Counted from the stretch's first letter, positions 1-13,700 are shown. The stretch is 64,000 nt of DNA from Pollenia angustigena (GCA_930367215.1 OV884058.1:216422208-216486207), one strand, 5' to 3'. Notes: generated by a model from the sequence alone, not told the origin. A program made the numbers and translations.

Positions 1-514
1 AAAAAAAAAAATCGTAGCAAATATATTTATTATGGTAAAATTTCTTCCAACTTAGTTTCATATGGGCAGTTTTTTATGAATTTTGTGATATACGGTAAAA
101 TTCACTGTAAACGCTTAAACTTATTTCACCTCTGTCTTGAAATTAATTGAAATTTATGTTTTTAATACCAGAAATCGCTCTGCAGGATTTTAGGATGATA
201 AGTTTATAACTTACCATGGCTACAATATAAATTCCATTGCGGAAAATCATTTAAGTTCGGCTTAAACTATTACGAATCATGTTATTTTACTCAAGCTAGT
301 TAAAATTGCTGAAAAAAATAAACATAAAGCTTTCTGATTGTCGGTCAATAATTAAATATATGTCTAAACCGCATCCAATTTTAATGCTTATGTCTGTTTT
401 TATAAAATGAATTAATAATAAATAGATATCATGTAGCTATCACTCCTGAAATAATTGAACTGTCGGTGGAGGGTATCAAAGATTCGGCACGGCCAAATAT
501 AGAACTCTTACTTG
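1..514 (-). repeat. Hairpin-ended dispersed repeat (family F1), partial copy
   Basis: Minus-orientation copy of the most abundant repeat in the window. It ends with the family hairpin TTCGGC-ACG-GCC(A/G)AA, about 20 bp of unique sequence, then CTTG followed by T. The body (phrases such as tttaagttcggcttaaac) recurs near 8.6, 39.4 and 56.9 kb. Truncated by the window edge. Confidence 0.7.
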
Positions 515-645
515 TTTAAAAATAAATTGAAATTTTTGCTTGGAAATATTGAAACAACAATAAAAAAAAACTCAAATTTGTTTCTGTTTTCAATATAAAT
601 TTTTAAGCAAAAGTTTTTGTTTTAGTTTGAAGAACAGGCAGTAAA

Positions 646-1948
646 TCTATATATATAAAAAGAAGTGTACATTTTGATTGTCACTCCATAACTCGAGAAC
701 GGCTCGACCGATTGCCATAAAATTTTTAGGGAAGGTACAGGGAGGAGTGATGATGGTTAGTTGATTTTGAAATCCAAAATCGGGGCAGGGGAATTGGTAC
801 CCCCCATAGGATGCCAATATTTAATATCGCATATCTTAAGACCCGCTGCACGCATTTTGTTGAACTTTTGGTAGTAGGATCTTCTAAGCCCCAAAATTTA
901 AATAAAACAGTAGCGGGGGAAGTGGTTCCCCCCATAGGACGCCAATGTTTAATATAGCATATCTTAAGAACTGTTACAGTGAGAATGTTCAAACTTTGTA
1001 GAAGTCACTCTTATGGTATACTACTCTATTGAGAATAAAAATAAAGCGGTAGGCGCAGGGGGGAAATACCTCCCATAGGATGCATATATTAAATATAGCT
1101 CAACTGAAGAACTATTTAAGGGACAGCCTTCAAACGTGGTTAAAGCTACTATTATGGTAAAATGAAAATTTCAATATAAAAATGGGCGGGGTTGACAGGG
1201 GAGGAGCAGTACCCCTCATAGATAGAAATATAATTAAGAGCCGCTGCATGCATTTTGTTGAACTTTTGATAGTAGGATCTTCAGAGCCCCAAAACTGAAA
1301 TAAAATAGTAGCGGGGGAAGTGTTACCCCCAAAAGGACACCAATGTTTAATATCGCATATCTTAAGAACTGTTATAGTGAGAATGTTCAAACTTTGTAGA
1401 AGTCACTCTTATGGTATACTACACTATTGAAAATAAAAATAAAGCGGGTAGGCGCAGGGGGGGAAATACCTCCCATAGGATGCATATATTAAATATCACT
1501 CAACTGAAGAACTATTAAAGGGAGAGTCTTCAAACGTGGTTAAAGCTACTATTATGGTTAACTTTAAATTTCAATATAAAAATGGGCGGGGTTGACAGAG
1601 AAGGAGCAGTACCCCTCATAGATAGAAATATAATTAAGAGCCACTGCACGGATTTTGTTGAACTTTTGATAGTAGGATCTTCAGAGCCCCAAAACTGAAA
1701 TAAAATAGCAGCGGGGGAAGTGTTACCCCCCATGGGACACCAATGTTTAATATCGCATATCTTAAGAACTGTTAAGTGAGAATGTTCAAACTTTGTAAAA
1801 GTCACTCTTATGGTATGCTACACTTTTGAAAATAAAAATAAAGCCGGTAGGCGCAGGGGGAAATACCTCCCATAGGATGCATATATTAAGTATCTCTCAA
1901 CTGAAGAAGTGGTTAAAGCAGTGTAGCGAAGCGCACGGGTTAAGCTAG
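646..1948 (+). mobile_element. Helitron-like element with internal 400-bp tandem repeats
   Basis: The left end is A|TCTATATATATAAAAAG and the right end is GGGTTAAGCTAG|T, matching the Helitron rule (insertion between A and T, 5' TC, 3' CTRR). A short GCG/CGC stem (AGCGAAGCGC) lies just before the 3' end. The interior holds about three copies of a roughly 400-bp unit; the phrase gaactgtta(t)agtgagaatg recurs near 967, 1367 and 1766. No Rep/helicase ORF, so it is non-autonomous. It splits an AT-rich tandem array whose units lie on both sides. The Helitron call is inferred from the ends. Confidence 0.6.
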
Positions 1949-2165
1949 TTTATTATAAAATTCCTAAAATTTAATTAAATAATTTTTAAAATTTTTTATT
2001 TTAATTTGAAAAACAGGCGGTAAATTCAATATAAAATTTTATTATTAAATTCCTAAAATTTAATTAATCAATTTTTAAAAATTTTTATTTAATTTGAAAA
2101 ACAGGCAGTCAATTCAATATACAATTTTATTATTAAATTCCTAAAATTAAATTCATAAATTCTGA
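1949..2165. repeat. AT-rich tandem repeat, about 85-bp unit
   Basis: Near-identical units carrying 'cctaaaatttaatta ... tttgaa(a)aacaggc(a/g)gt(a/c)aattcaatata'. A related unit lies at about 560-645, on the other side of the Helitron-like element, so that element inserted into the array. Confidence 0.65.
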
Positions 2166-2386
2166 AAATTTGTTACGAAATTATTTTTTAGTGAATTACA
2201 AATATACTTTTCCCGCAAAATTTGTCGCGTGTTAAAACCCTTTATAGGTAATAAATATTCAAATACACTAATGATAGTAATTATTTCACCACAACTGTAG
2301 TATTTTTATCATTTATGTACTCACTTCACGTATCACTTAGTGCAAGTATACATGTGTGTAAATGTATAAATGTCTTTATCACTTAC

Positions 2387-2612
2387 ATGGTCCCAGAGCA
2401 TGATGTAGAGTATTTTTAACACTTTTATTCTCAACACTTGACTGCACTTTAACTTGCAGCATCTGGCGTTGTGTTAAACGTTCTGCGGAAGTTGTTGCAG
2501 GATCCAAGGCAGTCATTGAAACAGCACCAGCATTAGTTGGAGATGAAGTAGTTGTTGCAGTTGTAACAGAAGTATTAGTTTCAACTACTGCTGCTACAGC
2601 TGTCGGAGACAT
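2387..2612 (-). CDS. First coding exon of an unidentified gene (runs off left edge)
   Basis: ATG at 2612 sits in a good fly start context (ACACAATG). The frame stays open for 75 codons and then meets a strong donor, CCAT|GTAAGT, at 2387/2386. The peptide starts MSPTAVAAVVETNTSVTT, is Thr/Ala/Ser-rich at first, and becomes more ordered after residue 40 (SAERLTQRQMLQVKVQSS). Base composition is more GC-balanced than the surroundings, as expected of real coding sequence. The next exon would lie left of position 1. I do not recognise the protein. No signal peptide or membrane segment is visible in this exon. It points the same way as the receptor genes but is 18 kb from them. Confidence 0.55.
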
Positions 2613-3478
2613 TGTGTTGTTCGTATCGTCTCGCTACGTGTTAAACAGATTTTTCTGTCTTTTGGCAGAGAATTTGTTAAACTAAAAAAACGTTTGTTTG
2701 ATATTTTAAAATTGTTTTGGTTTTTTTCATGCACAAGCTAAACACACACACACACACATGTGTAAAAATAAAATATAAAAAAATCCTAAAAAATTTACAA
2801 GGGATTTTTCTATTAGAGAATGAAGTGTTAGTTGCTAGAAGTTAAATTGAGAATAGTGTCCTTTAGTTAAGTTTTAGTTCAATTTCATTATATTTTTTGT
2901 GAGATTTTTTAAACGACATGTAACGTTCATTTATATTTTAAACAAACTGAGGGGCCACAATATACATTATTGCATGCATGACATGTTTAAATTAACAGCA
3001 TGATCCAACAAACAACAAATGGGAAATGTCAATTGTAAGCAAATTTAAAGAGATATAAATCTAAAATAAAACCTTTAACAGTTGGAATTAACCCTAAAAT
3101 AGAAAGGGAGTGTTGAAAAAGTGTTAATTAAATATTTATTATACCAACACCTTCATAGTAGTAGGGGTATTATGCGTTTTTTGTTGATGTGAGCTACACA
3201 GAAAAATATTAATTCTTGACTCAGCTTTTAGTATTCCGACCGACTCAGAATCGCTTTTTTAGTTGATCGAAAGATGTGCGTCAATTCGGCTGACATGCTA
3301 GCTGGCTGGTCGTCCATGTAAACATTGTGCGCAAAGTAGAGGCCTTCTTATAATTAGAGACAATTTAATGGTACATAGACTCTAATTGTAACAAGGACCA
3401 ACCCTATTAAAATGGTAATAATCGGTTTATAATTTCACATGGGTCCCATACAAGCTTCTTTACATTGTTATTTAAAAA
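2613..3478. other. 5' flank of the unidentified gene
   Basis: AT-rich, no convincing ORF on either strand. It includes a (CA)n run near 2742-2758 and, at about 3190-3360, a fragment resembling the right part of the F2 repeat (gactcagaatcgc, gcgcaaagtagagg). Confidence 0.4.
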
Positions 3479-4783
3479 CAAGTTAGAGTGCTCTTTAATA
3501 CCCTCCACCGGCAGTTCAATTATTTCAGGAGAGATAACCATTAGTGCTGGGATACTATCGATATTTTCTGCTATCGATATTTATCGATAGTTCAGATTTC
3601 ACTATCGATATTACTATCGACTGAATGTTTGTACTCAAGTAGGAAAACTTTAACTAGTTTTTTATCAGGCTAAAGTTCGTTGTTTTTATCACTTTGTTGA
3701 ACGTATGAGACGTATGTATGTACGCATGTTATTTTAGATGACAGTTTTTAAAAATTTTGAAGCTGATAAGCACCTTTCTGAAGGACCCAAAGTTTTAAAT
3801 TGGATTTGATTCTCAACCCAACTCAATCTAGCGGACTTTTCCTCTAATGGTCGTTCATTGTTTTATCCTATGCTCTTGTGGGATTTCTAGTCCTAAAAAA
3901 CTGTGATGTGCCAAATTTTGTTATGATAGCATTATTAATTACGGTTTTAGGTGGACTTAACTGTTTTCCGGTAGTGGCGTTTATATGGGGCGTAGGGTAA
4001 ATTATTAACCAACTTTCACGAAATTTAACAGTTGATTTCCAGTCGAATATAACGAGCTTTTGCAAAACCTGATGTCATTCCGTGCAGTGTTCCACCTTTT
4101 ATTAAAACCTTTTCTTTAGCTTCACTTTGGAAAATAAATTCTTGTAACGTTAATTTAACCGCCTTATACTCAATGCAAATGGATGAAACTTCGCAGGCAT
4201 ACATATTCCCGATGACAATACACGAATACATGGGCGTAGCCAGGATAAAATCTAGGGGATGGGGCAAAATTTTTTTTTGGTAAAATGCTTTTTTGACCGC
4301 TTTTTACTCAATGCAAATGGATGACACTTTGCAGGCATACATATTCCCGATGACAATACACGAATACATGTTCGTAGCCAAGATAAAATCTAGGGGGAGG
4401 CAAAATTTTTTTTAAATGTTCTTTTTTAAGAAAAGCGTTTCTCAAAAAAATTGTTTTTTAAATGTTCTTACGTTAGTTTTTGTAACAAAATTATCAATTT
4501 TTAAAGGTGGTTCCACATTTTGATATATGGCTCTGATCCTACTGAACCGATTTTGCTGGATTTCAATCCCAAACTGCTTAGGATAACTACAAGCAATTTG
4601 ACATCAAGTTTTTCGAAAGTGAGCATGTTTTCAACAGACGGACATGGCTAAATCGACTTAGAATTAATCAAGGAGCCAGAATATATGTACTTTATGGGGT
4701 CTAAGATGAATAATAAAAAAGTTTCACACGGAATGGCAAACTAAGTATATCCTCTTCACAACTAATTGTGGTGGAGGGTATTC
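3479..4783 (+). repeat. F1 hairpin-ended repeat with an internal TATCGATA-rich insertion
   Basis: Begins CAAGTTAGAGTGCT and ends at the paired block ttgtggtggagggta. The interior shows the 'gtaaattattaacc...ttcacgaaattt' modules typical of the family. At about 3543-3640 it is interrupted by gtgctgggatactatcgata followed by several TATCGATA palindromes, resembling one terminus of a hAT-type MITE; the other terminus was not found. Confidence 0.6.
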
Positions 4784-5672
4784 GCGCTTATATGTCTGAT
4801 ACCCCTATTTACAAATTAGTATTTTATCGATTTAAACATTGAAATAAGCAGAGAGCACTATTTGAACAAAAATGAAAATGAGCTGTAATGAAAACTATTT
4901 AAGACTTTAATTTAAGTTACACGAACTTGTGTTAAAAAAATTAGTAAAATTTGAGGAAACGCGTAATCATGTAAACAGAACTCGAAATCGAGTTAAAATT
5001 TTACACTTGCCTTTATTTAAAAGCAATAAAAAATTACCCCCATATTCATAAAAAACATTTCAGGTTATGAAACGAAAATTAGTTCAATAAACCTTTTATC
5101 CGCATATTTTAAATTGACATAAAAATAATGATATTCTTGCGAAATTATATGCTTCAATGCTTTGGAAATGCTTCAATTTGCTTAGTTGAATAGGAAGTGG
5201 GCCAGATTATATGGGATTCGCTTATATTTATCTGATCGGTATACAGTGTGGGAAATTTTGAAAAAAAAAAATGGAAATAATTCTATAGTCGAATTTAAGT
5301 CTTGGATTTGAGGTCTAAAGACTAAGCAAGAGAGGTGCTATAGGTTCCCAAATTAGGACACCACACAAAAACTAAAAACGATCCATAATTCTTAATTTTA
5401 GCTCGATGCTAAAAAAAAATTTAGTAAAATGCGCCTGTCGAGTTCTTCATAATTTATAATTGGTCTAGTATTTTAAATCATATCAAATTTATCATAATTT
5501 TTTTGAAATATTTTTTTGTGATTTACCAGCCAAATCAATTAATATTCTATATTTTGCAAATTGTAAAAAAAAAACTTTTTTATGTAAGAAGTTAAAAGCA
5601 TTTTAACTTAAACTTCCGAAAAGAAGATTTTTTGCAATTTTTATCTAAAAATGTATATTTTTTATTAAAAAA
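4784..5672. other. No recognisable feature
   Basis: AT-rich spacer without a supported ORF, RNA gene or complete repeat. Confidence 0.4.
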
Positions 5673-6480
5673 CAAGTTAGAGTGCTATATTCGGCTGTGC
5701 CGAATCTTTGATACCCTCCACCGACAGTTCGAATGTTTCAGGAGTAATATCTGTATGATGTCTATTTATTATTTTTATCTTTATAAAAGCAGACAGCAGC
5801 ATTAAAATTGGTTTTAGGCGTACCAAACTGTTTTCCGGAAGTAGGGTTTATATGGGGCCTAGGGTAAATTATAGACCGATCTTCACGAAATTTCACAGCG
5901 TCATTTCCAGTCATATCAAACTGTGACGTGCCAAAATTTATATGATAGCATTGTTAATTAGGGTCTTAGGCGTACTTTACTGTTTTCCGGGAGTACGTCT
6001 TATATGGGGCCTAGGGTAAATTATGGACGGATCTTCACAAAATTTTACAGCGTGATTTCTAGTCGAATAAAACGAATTTCTGCAAAATCTTATATCTTTC
6101 TGTGTATTGTTCCACTATTTATGTTAGTTTTTGTAACAAAATTATTAATTTTTTGTAGGTGGTGGTTTTACATTTTTATTCATAGCTCTGATCCTACTGA
6201 ACCGATTTTGCTGGATTTCAATCCCAAACTGCTTCGGATAACTACAAGCAATTTGACATCAAGTTTGTTTATTTCTTTTGAGTTTTTCGAAAGTGAGCGT
6301 GTTTTCAACAGACGGACAGACGAACAGACAGACGGACATGGCTAAATCGACTTAATTCTAACTCAAGGACCCAGAATATATATACTTTATGGGGTCTGAT
6401 ATGAATAATAAAAATGTTTTACACGGAATGACAAACTTAGTATACCCTCTTGACAACTAATTGTGGTGGAGGGTATAAAA
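5673..6480 (+). repeat. F1 hairpin-ended repeat
   Basis: Left end CAAGTTAGAGTGCTATATTC with the TTCGGC-TGT-GCCGAA hairpin, then GATACCCTCCACC; right end GGTGGAGGGTATA. These subterminal blocks are inverted relative to each other. A GACGGACA minisatellite lies near 6311-6340. The open frame at 6004-6345 recurs in other copies (see findings). Confidence 0.7.
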
Positions 6481-6719
6481 ATAGCTTAGCGACATATATA
6501 TAAGCAAAAAGAATCTGGGAATTTATTTCTCATGTTGAGTAACATTTAACATATAAATTTTCATATAAATTCGAATGTTTATTCTAAATCAAATTACAAT
6601 TTTAAAAGCTTTTATACTTTAATGGTCTTATTCCTTCAATACTTTCCAGGAATATTTTCTATGCACTATCAGAATTTTCGTTTGTATATTTCTTAGAATA
6701 CACATTCGAATTAGTTTAA

Positions 6720-7665
6720 AAATTTATTTATTATATATCAACGATCTACCTACCACAATAAAATTTTCCAATATACTTATGTATGCTGACGATATAAAAA
6801 TTTTTTCAAGTTGTGCTGACTCCATTGTTCAACACCACTTACAACAGGATTTAAATTTATTCTTTAATTGGTGCCAAATAAACTTATTGGATATAAATTT
6901 TAAAAAATGCAAACATATACGTTTTTCCAGAAAAAGTAGACCAATTGGCTGCTATTTTATTGGTGACCACAAATTGGAAGTTGTTAATGCTTTCTTGGAT
7001 CTTGGTGTATTATTCGACACTAAGTTATCTTTTTTAGAACATATTAATATGTGTACTAATAAAGCTCGTGGCGTATTTGGATTTATTAAACGTTGGTCAA
7101 AGGAATTCTCTGACAGATCTATAACAAAACAGTTGTATATAGCACTTGTCAGACCTAAAATCGAATATGGCTCAATAATTTGGTATCCATATTACAACGT
7201 TCATAGTGATCGTATTGAGTCTGTCCAAAAACAATTTCTGCTATTCATATTACGGAGCACTTACCCAAATCCATCTATATATCTTCCTCCATATAGAACC
7301 AGGTTATTGGAGATTCATTTACCAACTTTAAAAAGCCGCCGAACAATGATGAATGTCATATTTGTTATCAATCTAATTAATGGCACTATTTGCTCGGAGT
7401 TCCTGTTAAACAGTTTATTCTTTAATGTTCCCCTTCGCCCTACAAGTTATTACCAGCCGTTATCAATTGAATGCCGACCCTTTTCGTCGAATATGTGTAA
7501 ACTTTAATGATCTGTACAGTATTATTGATATGACTTTGAATATCAATACTATCAAACTGAATTTAATTTTATATTTAAATAGATGATGTTAAATTTGTTC
7601 GTTTAATTTTGTACTTTTTGTCTGAAAGGAGGTAATCCATAGACTAAATAATAAATAAATGTAAT
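6720..7665 (+). pseudogene. 5'-truncated Jockey-like LINE, ORF2 reverse transcriptase C-terminal part
   Basis: Reads into the reverse transcriptase just before its catalytic box: INDLP, then the YADD motif at about 6780, then the downstream thumb and C-terminal region (LGVLFDTKLSF, KARGVFGFIKRWSKEF, YIALVRPKIEYGSIIWYP, DRIESVQKQFLLF). The main frame (6779-7507) then shifts: ...DPFRRICVNFND continues in another frame near 7480. It ends in a TAA/TAAA-rich tail at about 7640-7662, typical of this clade. The 5' truncation and frameshift mark it as a dead copy. The copy at 15,985-19,605 is a close relative. Confidence 0.85.
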
Positions 7666-8414
7666 ATTATTTACTCTTTTTTGAAATGCTTCTTCATTAG
7701 GGTTATAATTTTTTTTGAGTGCAAAATACCACTCCAGTATCATATGGGGAATGTTGTTCTCATAATAATAAACTGTTTTAAGGTTGATTCGGTGAAAAAA
7801 GTTTCTGCACCGTAATCGAATTCTAAAACTCCATATTATGTCTGCATTTTATTTAAAAAAATTTAAAATCCATTTGATTTTGCATTAGACTTATAAAAAA
7901 TGGTTTATTGTTGAATATTATATAGAAATGTAAACAAAAACGAACTTATTTAAGACAAGAGTAACTGATTTAATGATGAAAATAATTAAATAAAAACAAA
8001 ACTTCAACGCTTTCGGTGCGGAATTTTTTTCACTTTAATGGAAAAGAGATTCCATATTTTTTAATATTTATTATGCCCCACACGGCTATGAGGTGGCATA
8101 TTCGATATTTGCAAAAATTGCAAAAAGTTATATCCCTATTCTTCATGTTTCGGGAGATTCATCGTGTGGTTTGATATGTTACGTAAAATAAAACACATAA
8201 ATTTTAAAGTGAACTAAAAACTTGTATTATCGGTCAAGAGAACAATTTATGGCATTGACTGTTTGAAAATCATATCATGTAAATGTTGGCCAGACTTCGT
8301 CTGAGGTGGTCCATTCAGACGGTCCAATTTTGGTCGTCTCGTTCGAATTTGTATGACCCGATATGTTTACAATAATTGTGCAATAGGAATACCAACAACC
8401 ATTTTATTTCTAAA
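7666..8414. other. No recognisable feature
   Basis: AT-rich spacer, no supported gene. Confidence 0.35.
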
Positions 8415-9585
8415 CAAGTAAGAGTGCCTTATTCGGCTCTGCCGAATCTTTGATACCCACCACCGACAGTTCGAATGTTTTAGGAGTAATATCTATATGA
8501 TGTCTATTTATTATTAATTTATCTATATAAAAACAGACATCTGCATTAAAATTGGTTGCGGCTTAGACATATATTTAATAATTGACTGACAATCAGAAAG
8601 TTTTATAACTTTTTTTTAAGCAATTTTTACAAGCTTGAGTAAAATATCATGTTTCGAAATAGTTTAAGCCGAACTTGAATGATTTTCATGATTGGAGCCA
8701 TGATAAGCTATGAACAAATCATCACATTCTGCAGATTGATTTCTGCCATTAAAAAACATAAATTTCAATACAGCAGTGAATTTCAGAAGGCTGCTTAAAA
8801 TGGATCTAAAGGTTATTATGGACCGTATATCACAAAATTGCATAACATTTTTTCTGGCCATATGAAGCTAAGTTGGAAGAAAGTTTACCGCAAATCTATA
8901 TCTGCTACGGTTTTAGGCGTATTTATTTACTTTACCAGAGTGGGCTTTATATGAGGCCTATAGTAAATTATGGACCAATCATCACGAAATTTATTAGTGT
9001 GAATTGTAGTTGTATAAACAAACTGTGAAGTATTGAATTTTATTCTGATATCATTATCTTGTACGGTTTTAGGCATACTAAATTGTTTTTAGGGAGTAGG
9101 GTTTATATGGGGCCTAAGGTTAATTATGGACCGATATTCACGAAATTTCACAGTGTCATTGCTTGCCCTATAAAACTGTGATGAGCCAATTTCTATTATG
9201 ATAGCCATGTAATTACGGTTTCAGGCGTACTAAACTGTTTTCCAGGAGAAGGGTTTATATGGGGCCTAGGGTAAATTATGAACCGCTCCTCACGAAATTT
9301 CGCAGTGGTATTTCTTGTCCTATAAAACTGTGACGAGCCAAAATTTTTTATGATAGCGTTATTTTTTACGGTTTAAGGCGTACTAAACTGTTTTCCGGAA
9401 GTAGGGTTTATATGGCGCCTATGGTTAATTATAAACCGATCTTCACGAAAATTGATAGTCTTATTTCTTGTCCTATAAAACTGTGACGTACCAAATTTTG
9501 TTATGATAGCATTATTGCTTATGGTTTAAGGCGTACTTAACTGTTTTCCGAGAGTAGGGTTTATATGGGGCCTATGGTAAATGAT
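8415..9585 (+). repeat. F1 hairpin-ended repeat, right end missing
   Basis: Starts CAAGTAAGAGTGCC followed by the TTCGGC hairpin. It carries five tandem-like modules of 150-160 bp, each containing 'gttttagg(c/a)gtacta(a)actgtttt' and 'tatatggggcctagggtaaatta'. The usual right end (ggtggagggtata) is absent. Confidence 0.65.
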
Positions 9586-10154
9586 AAATAAGAAGTTTAC
9601 CGTATTCAAATACTTATTATTCTACATTCAATCCCAGCAGGTGTCATTTATATTCAAAGACTAAACGTCTGACTTGATAATGCGTGCGGTTGAATTATTA
9701 AAAAGCCTTAGTATTTGCAATATTTATTTATACTAGGATCGCCCGGTGGCCGAAATTCGACCAATTCACATTTACTTTTGAGAGAACCTGTGCGTTGTAC
9801 AATAAAATCGTACACATTTTAAGAGAACGGCTAAATTCACTATTCACCTATCTTTGTACGTGTGTCTATAGGATAAATAAAAATGCTTTTTAAACACTTT
9901 TATTCCAAAAATTTAGAAAAAAAATATATTGTGCATATCCCCGTAATTTATTTATAAGATTTTCATGAAATGTTATCAAAGTAAAAAATAGAAACACAGA
10001 TCTTCGTTAAAAGTCATTAAAAAAGTTTCCGACTTTTATTTTTCAAAACGACGTTTTTGCGCGACTTAATTTTTTAAAATGTCTCAGGTAACCCTGTCCT
10101 AATACGTTTATACATGTGTGTTTGCAAGTGCAAAATGAAAACATAAACATTTTG
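9586..10154. other. No recognisable gene; repeat debris
   Basis: AT-rich. The stretch 9835-9940 is similar to 10,500-10,600 (gaaaaaaaa(t)tatattgtgcat), so a short unit is repeated around the MITE at 10.2 kb. Confidence 0.35.
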
Positions 10155-10386
10155 CAAGGTATATTTACACAAGGTAAACTCGTTGGCCCATATGTTTGTC
10201 AGCTGATTACCCCTAGTTGGTACCTTAACGTCAAATTTCGTGTATATGAGATGAAAATGAAAATGTGTACATGTGTGCGTTAAATTGTTTTTGTTTTATA
10301 TGAAGACAATTTTGACAACTTGGTTCCTTTTATAGAGCAGCATGTCTACACTCCCAAATGAGTCTACCTTGTGTAAATATACCTTG
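10155..10386. mobile_element. 232-bp MITE with 8-bp target duplication
   Basis: Inverted termini CAAGGTATATTTACACAAGG / CCTTGTGTAAATATACCTTG, flanked on both sides by the direct repeat ACATTTTG (10147-10154 and 10387-10394). An 8-bp duplication fits hAT or P-type transposition. No coding capacity. Confidence 0.8.
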
Positions 10387-10709
10387 ACATTTTGGGAGAA
10401 CAACATAGAGCATAACCGTCGTTTATACATTTGTGTACATGTGTGTTTGCAAGTATAATGCAAGAAAAAAACACATTTTGGGAGAATAACAAAACACACA
10501 ACTTCTTTTTATACATGTATGTGCGTGTGTTTGCAAACAAATTTAAAACGCTTTTAAACCCATTTAATCCTCAAAATTTAGAAAAAAAAATGTATATTGT
10601 GCATTTCTACACAAAAATACCTTTAAAACGATATATGTTTCATTAAAATCGGTGGACGTTAAGATACTTAAAAATCAACGATAAAAAAATTGCTTCCGTA
10701 TTTATATAT

Positions 10710-13700
10710 AAGATATGTGTTATATGAATCAAAATTCTATTCGATAATTGTTAACGAAAGCACGGATATGTCGAGGAAAACCCAGATTTCCTTATCTTTA
10801 AGATATTTTAACATACAACAAAAAGTTGGTAGGGAAGAATTTATTGGCTTTGTTGTAAACGCATTTGAAGAGCCTTCAAAGGATATTGATGAAGTTGATG
10901 TGTCTATTGATGCGAAGGAACTATCATCAATAGTTGTTAAAAAATTTGACAAATTTTGGACTTGACCCAAAAAATTGTGTAGGAACTGAAACAGATGGGT
11001 GTTTTCTCTGGCATCAGAGTCAGAGAAATTGGAGCTGCTAAAAACTTCTGGAAACCGCGGCTAATGCGAAACAAACGCCTTGCCATTCCCATAAATCAAA
11101 CAACTCAATTTCTAAAAGCAAAAAAAAACGACAAAAATTGTTTAAATATAATCATCCCAAGCGAAACGCAGTTTTAACAAAGTATTTGGTTGCCAAACTC
11201 TCTGCATTATGCGAGGCAAGATGGACGGACCGTCACGACTCATATTTAACTTTGCAACAAGTGAACACCATATAGTAGAAGCTTTGGAAAAAATATCTGA
11301 GTGGAAAGGTAGTATCTCTACCTTTTTATTAAGGAACTCTTTAGTACTTTTGAACTTATTTGCAGAATATACATATTAAGGGTGATTCTTATTGTAACAC
11401 AGCCGCTAGTATCATTTTACGAAAGCACGATATAGATCTTCAAAAAGGATCAAGCCTTATCAAAACTTCAATCATGTGCCTTGAACAGAAAAGAAATAAC
11501 GCCGAAGAACAATTTACAGCGATTTTTGAATAAGTAAAAGTTATTTGCGTTCAAATCGAGGTGCCAATCGAACAGACATGATTTGAACGAAATAATCACA
11601 TCCAAAATGTTTAAGATTACTACCGAGTTGTAGGTTACATTCCTCTTATTGAATTTATTTTAGAAGATCTCATAACAACTTTCCCAATAGATATCCCAAA
11701 TGTATTGATCATACCTAAACTTATACCTCAAAGTGTAATCAAGTCATATACAGATACAAAACTTTTATAACCACAACTATTTGATGAGCTGGGGGTCGAT
11801 TCTGGTTCTGTGAAACTGTGAAATGAAAATATTTTTCACATTTTCATAGAGTTTCTGATTCTCGTTTAGTGAAAAAATGTTAAATAAATTCAAATGTTTT
11901 CATATGAGAAGAGCAAATGGAATGAAACATATTGTTTTCACATTTTCACAGTAATGTGATTCTTGTTCTGTGTAACAGTGCAAAGAAGTGTCACAAACTT
12001 TTCATTTATGTAATATTTTTACACTTTCGTTTTAACGGTGAAAAGTAATTTTAAATAAATTATTTAGAGGAGAATATGGACATTGCCAACGATAAATAAT
12101 AATTGAAAGAAATAAAAATAATAATCTTCTAAAAAGATGCATATTTACAGATTTTTAACTTAATATATTCATATAAAATGCCAATTTTTGATAAAATACA
12201 AAATATTACTGAAGAAAAACGATAACAAAGTTTTCTTATATTCGCTCATTCCTAATGTCTTGCTATAATTCAATTAAAACCAATAATCATAACATGTTTT
12301 AAATGAATTATATTTTTTGTTTATTTGTTTAATTTTACACTTGATTTAACGACAAAGTAGATATTTAATTACTATCGGCGGTGAAGAATTTAGGTTAAGC
12401 GACGGCTTAAAGTAAATTTAGAGCCGCCTACTATATTTTTTTTATTTGGCCTTTTATTGGTTAATGATTTCACCATTTTTGGGCTTATGGTCGTTTTTTA
12501 AAGCTTTTGTTTTACTTAGGATGTATGTATGTATGCAAATCAATTTGAAGCAGATATCTTTAATTGATAGAGCTGAAATTTTGTACACACGCTCAGTTTG
12601 GATGACAATGCATTGTTTACTATGTGCCGTCATTCAAAATTCAACATAGCGGCACAGCCAAGATGACAGTCTAGCTGTTTTGATGCACTCCTTTAATAAA
12701 AAGGCTTGCCAAGAATAACTCGAAAAATAAAGGCTGTCCAAATCCAATATGGTGAACTTTGGAAGCTGGGAACTTATTGTTTTTAATGCTTTCCTACAAT
12801 ATGGGTTTCAAATGAAAGGGCTTACTGAGAATACAAATGCGAGTTTAAAATAAAATAGAAGAAAAAAGCCTTTTAAAAAAGGTTTTATTTCTATGCGCTA
12901 AAAAGAAAAAATAAGTTTAGAGCAAAAAAATCTGTTTTACATACAAGTTTTTATTTAAATGCGCTTAAACGAAAGGAATTTACTTTAACTTTAAACTTTT
13001 ACTAGTAACCTAATTTATAAGTCATTGTCCAGATTTGCAATTTTTGTTGCAGAAATTCTTGATTTTATTGGTGAAATGAGTACCTCTCCCAAATTTGTTC
13101 ACCCCTCTCACCAACAAACATTGCAAGTCTGAACCGGCACTATAAGATAAAAGCTTGACAATTGACATGACACAATTTGCACGATGAATAAACTTGTCAT
13201 GAAATTTACTTGTGTAAAAAAAACAAGTAAATTAAATAACTTGATTTGATTGATTTTACTATTAAAAAATAATTTAAAAGTAAAAAATCTTTTTAAAAAA
13301 CAAGCTTTTATTTAAATACCCTAAATGGAAACTTTTACGTTAAGTTAATAACAACATTATTTTGGTAGATGTCATTTATATGCCACAATTAATATGTTAC
13401 TTAAGGTTTACTGCAATAAATATTTTGGGAAATCGCGCGGGCAAGATGTTTTCCCAAAAAACTCATTGATTGTTCCATTTTAAATTTTTATGACTGCTCT
13501 TGTTTTTTTAATGAAAATTTTTTTTCAGTTGAAGAATTGCTGTTGTTTTTCTATATTAAAACATTTTATGTAAAATTTATATCTAGTTCATGAAAAAACC
13601 GAAATATGACAAATTCGCTGAAAATTAAGGAATTTTCGGTTCACTCTTCTTTTTACTGAAAAAATTTATATTGTATAAAACAAGTCATAAAAATTTGTTT

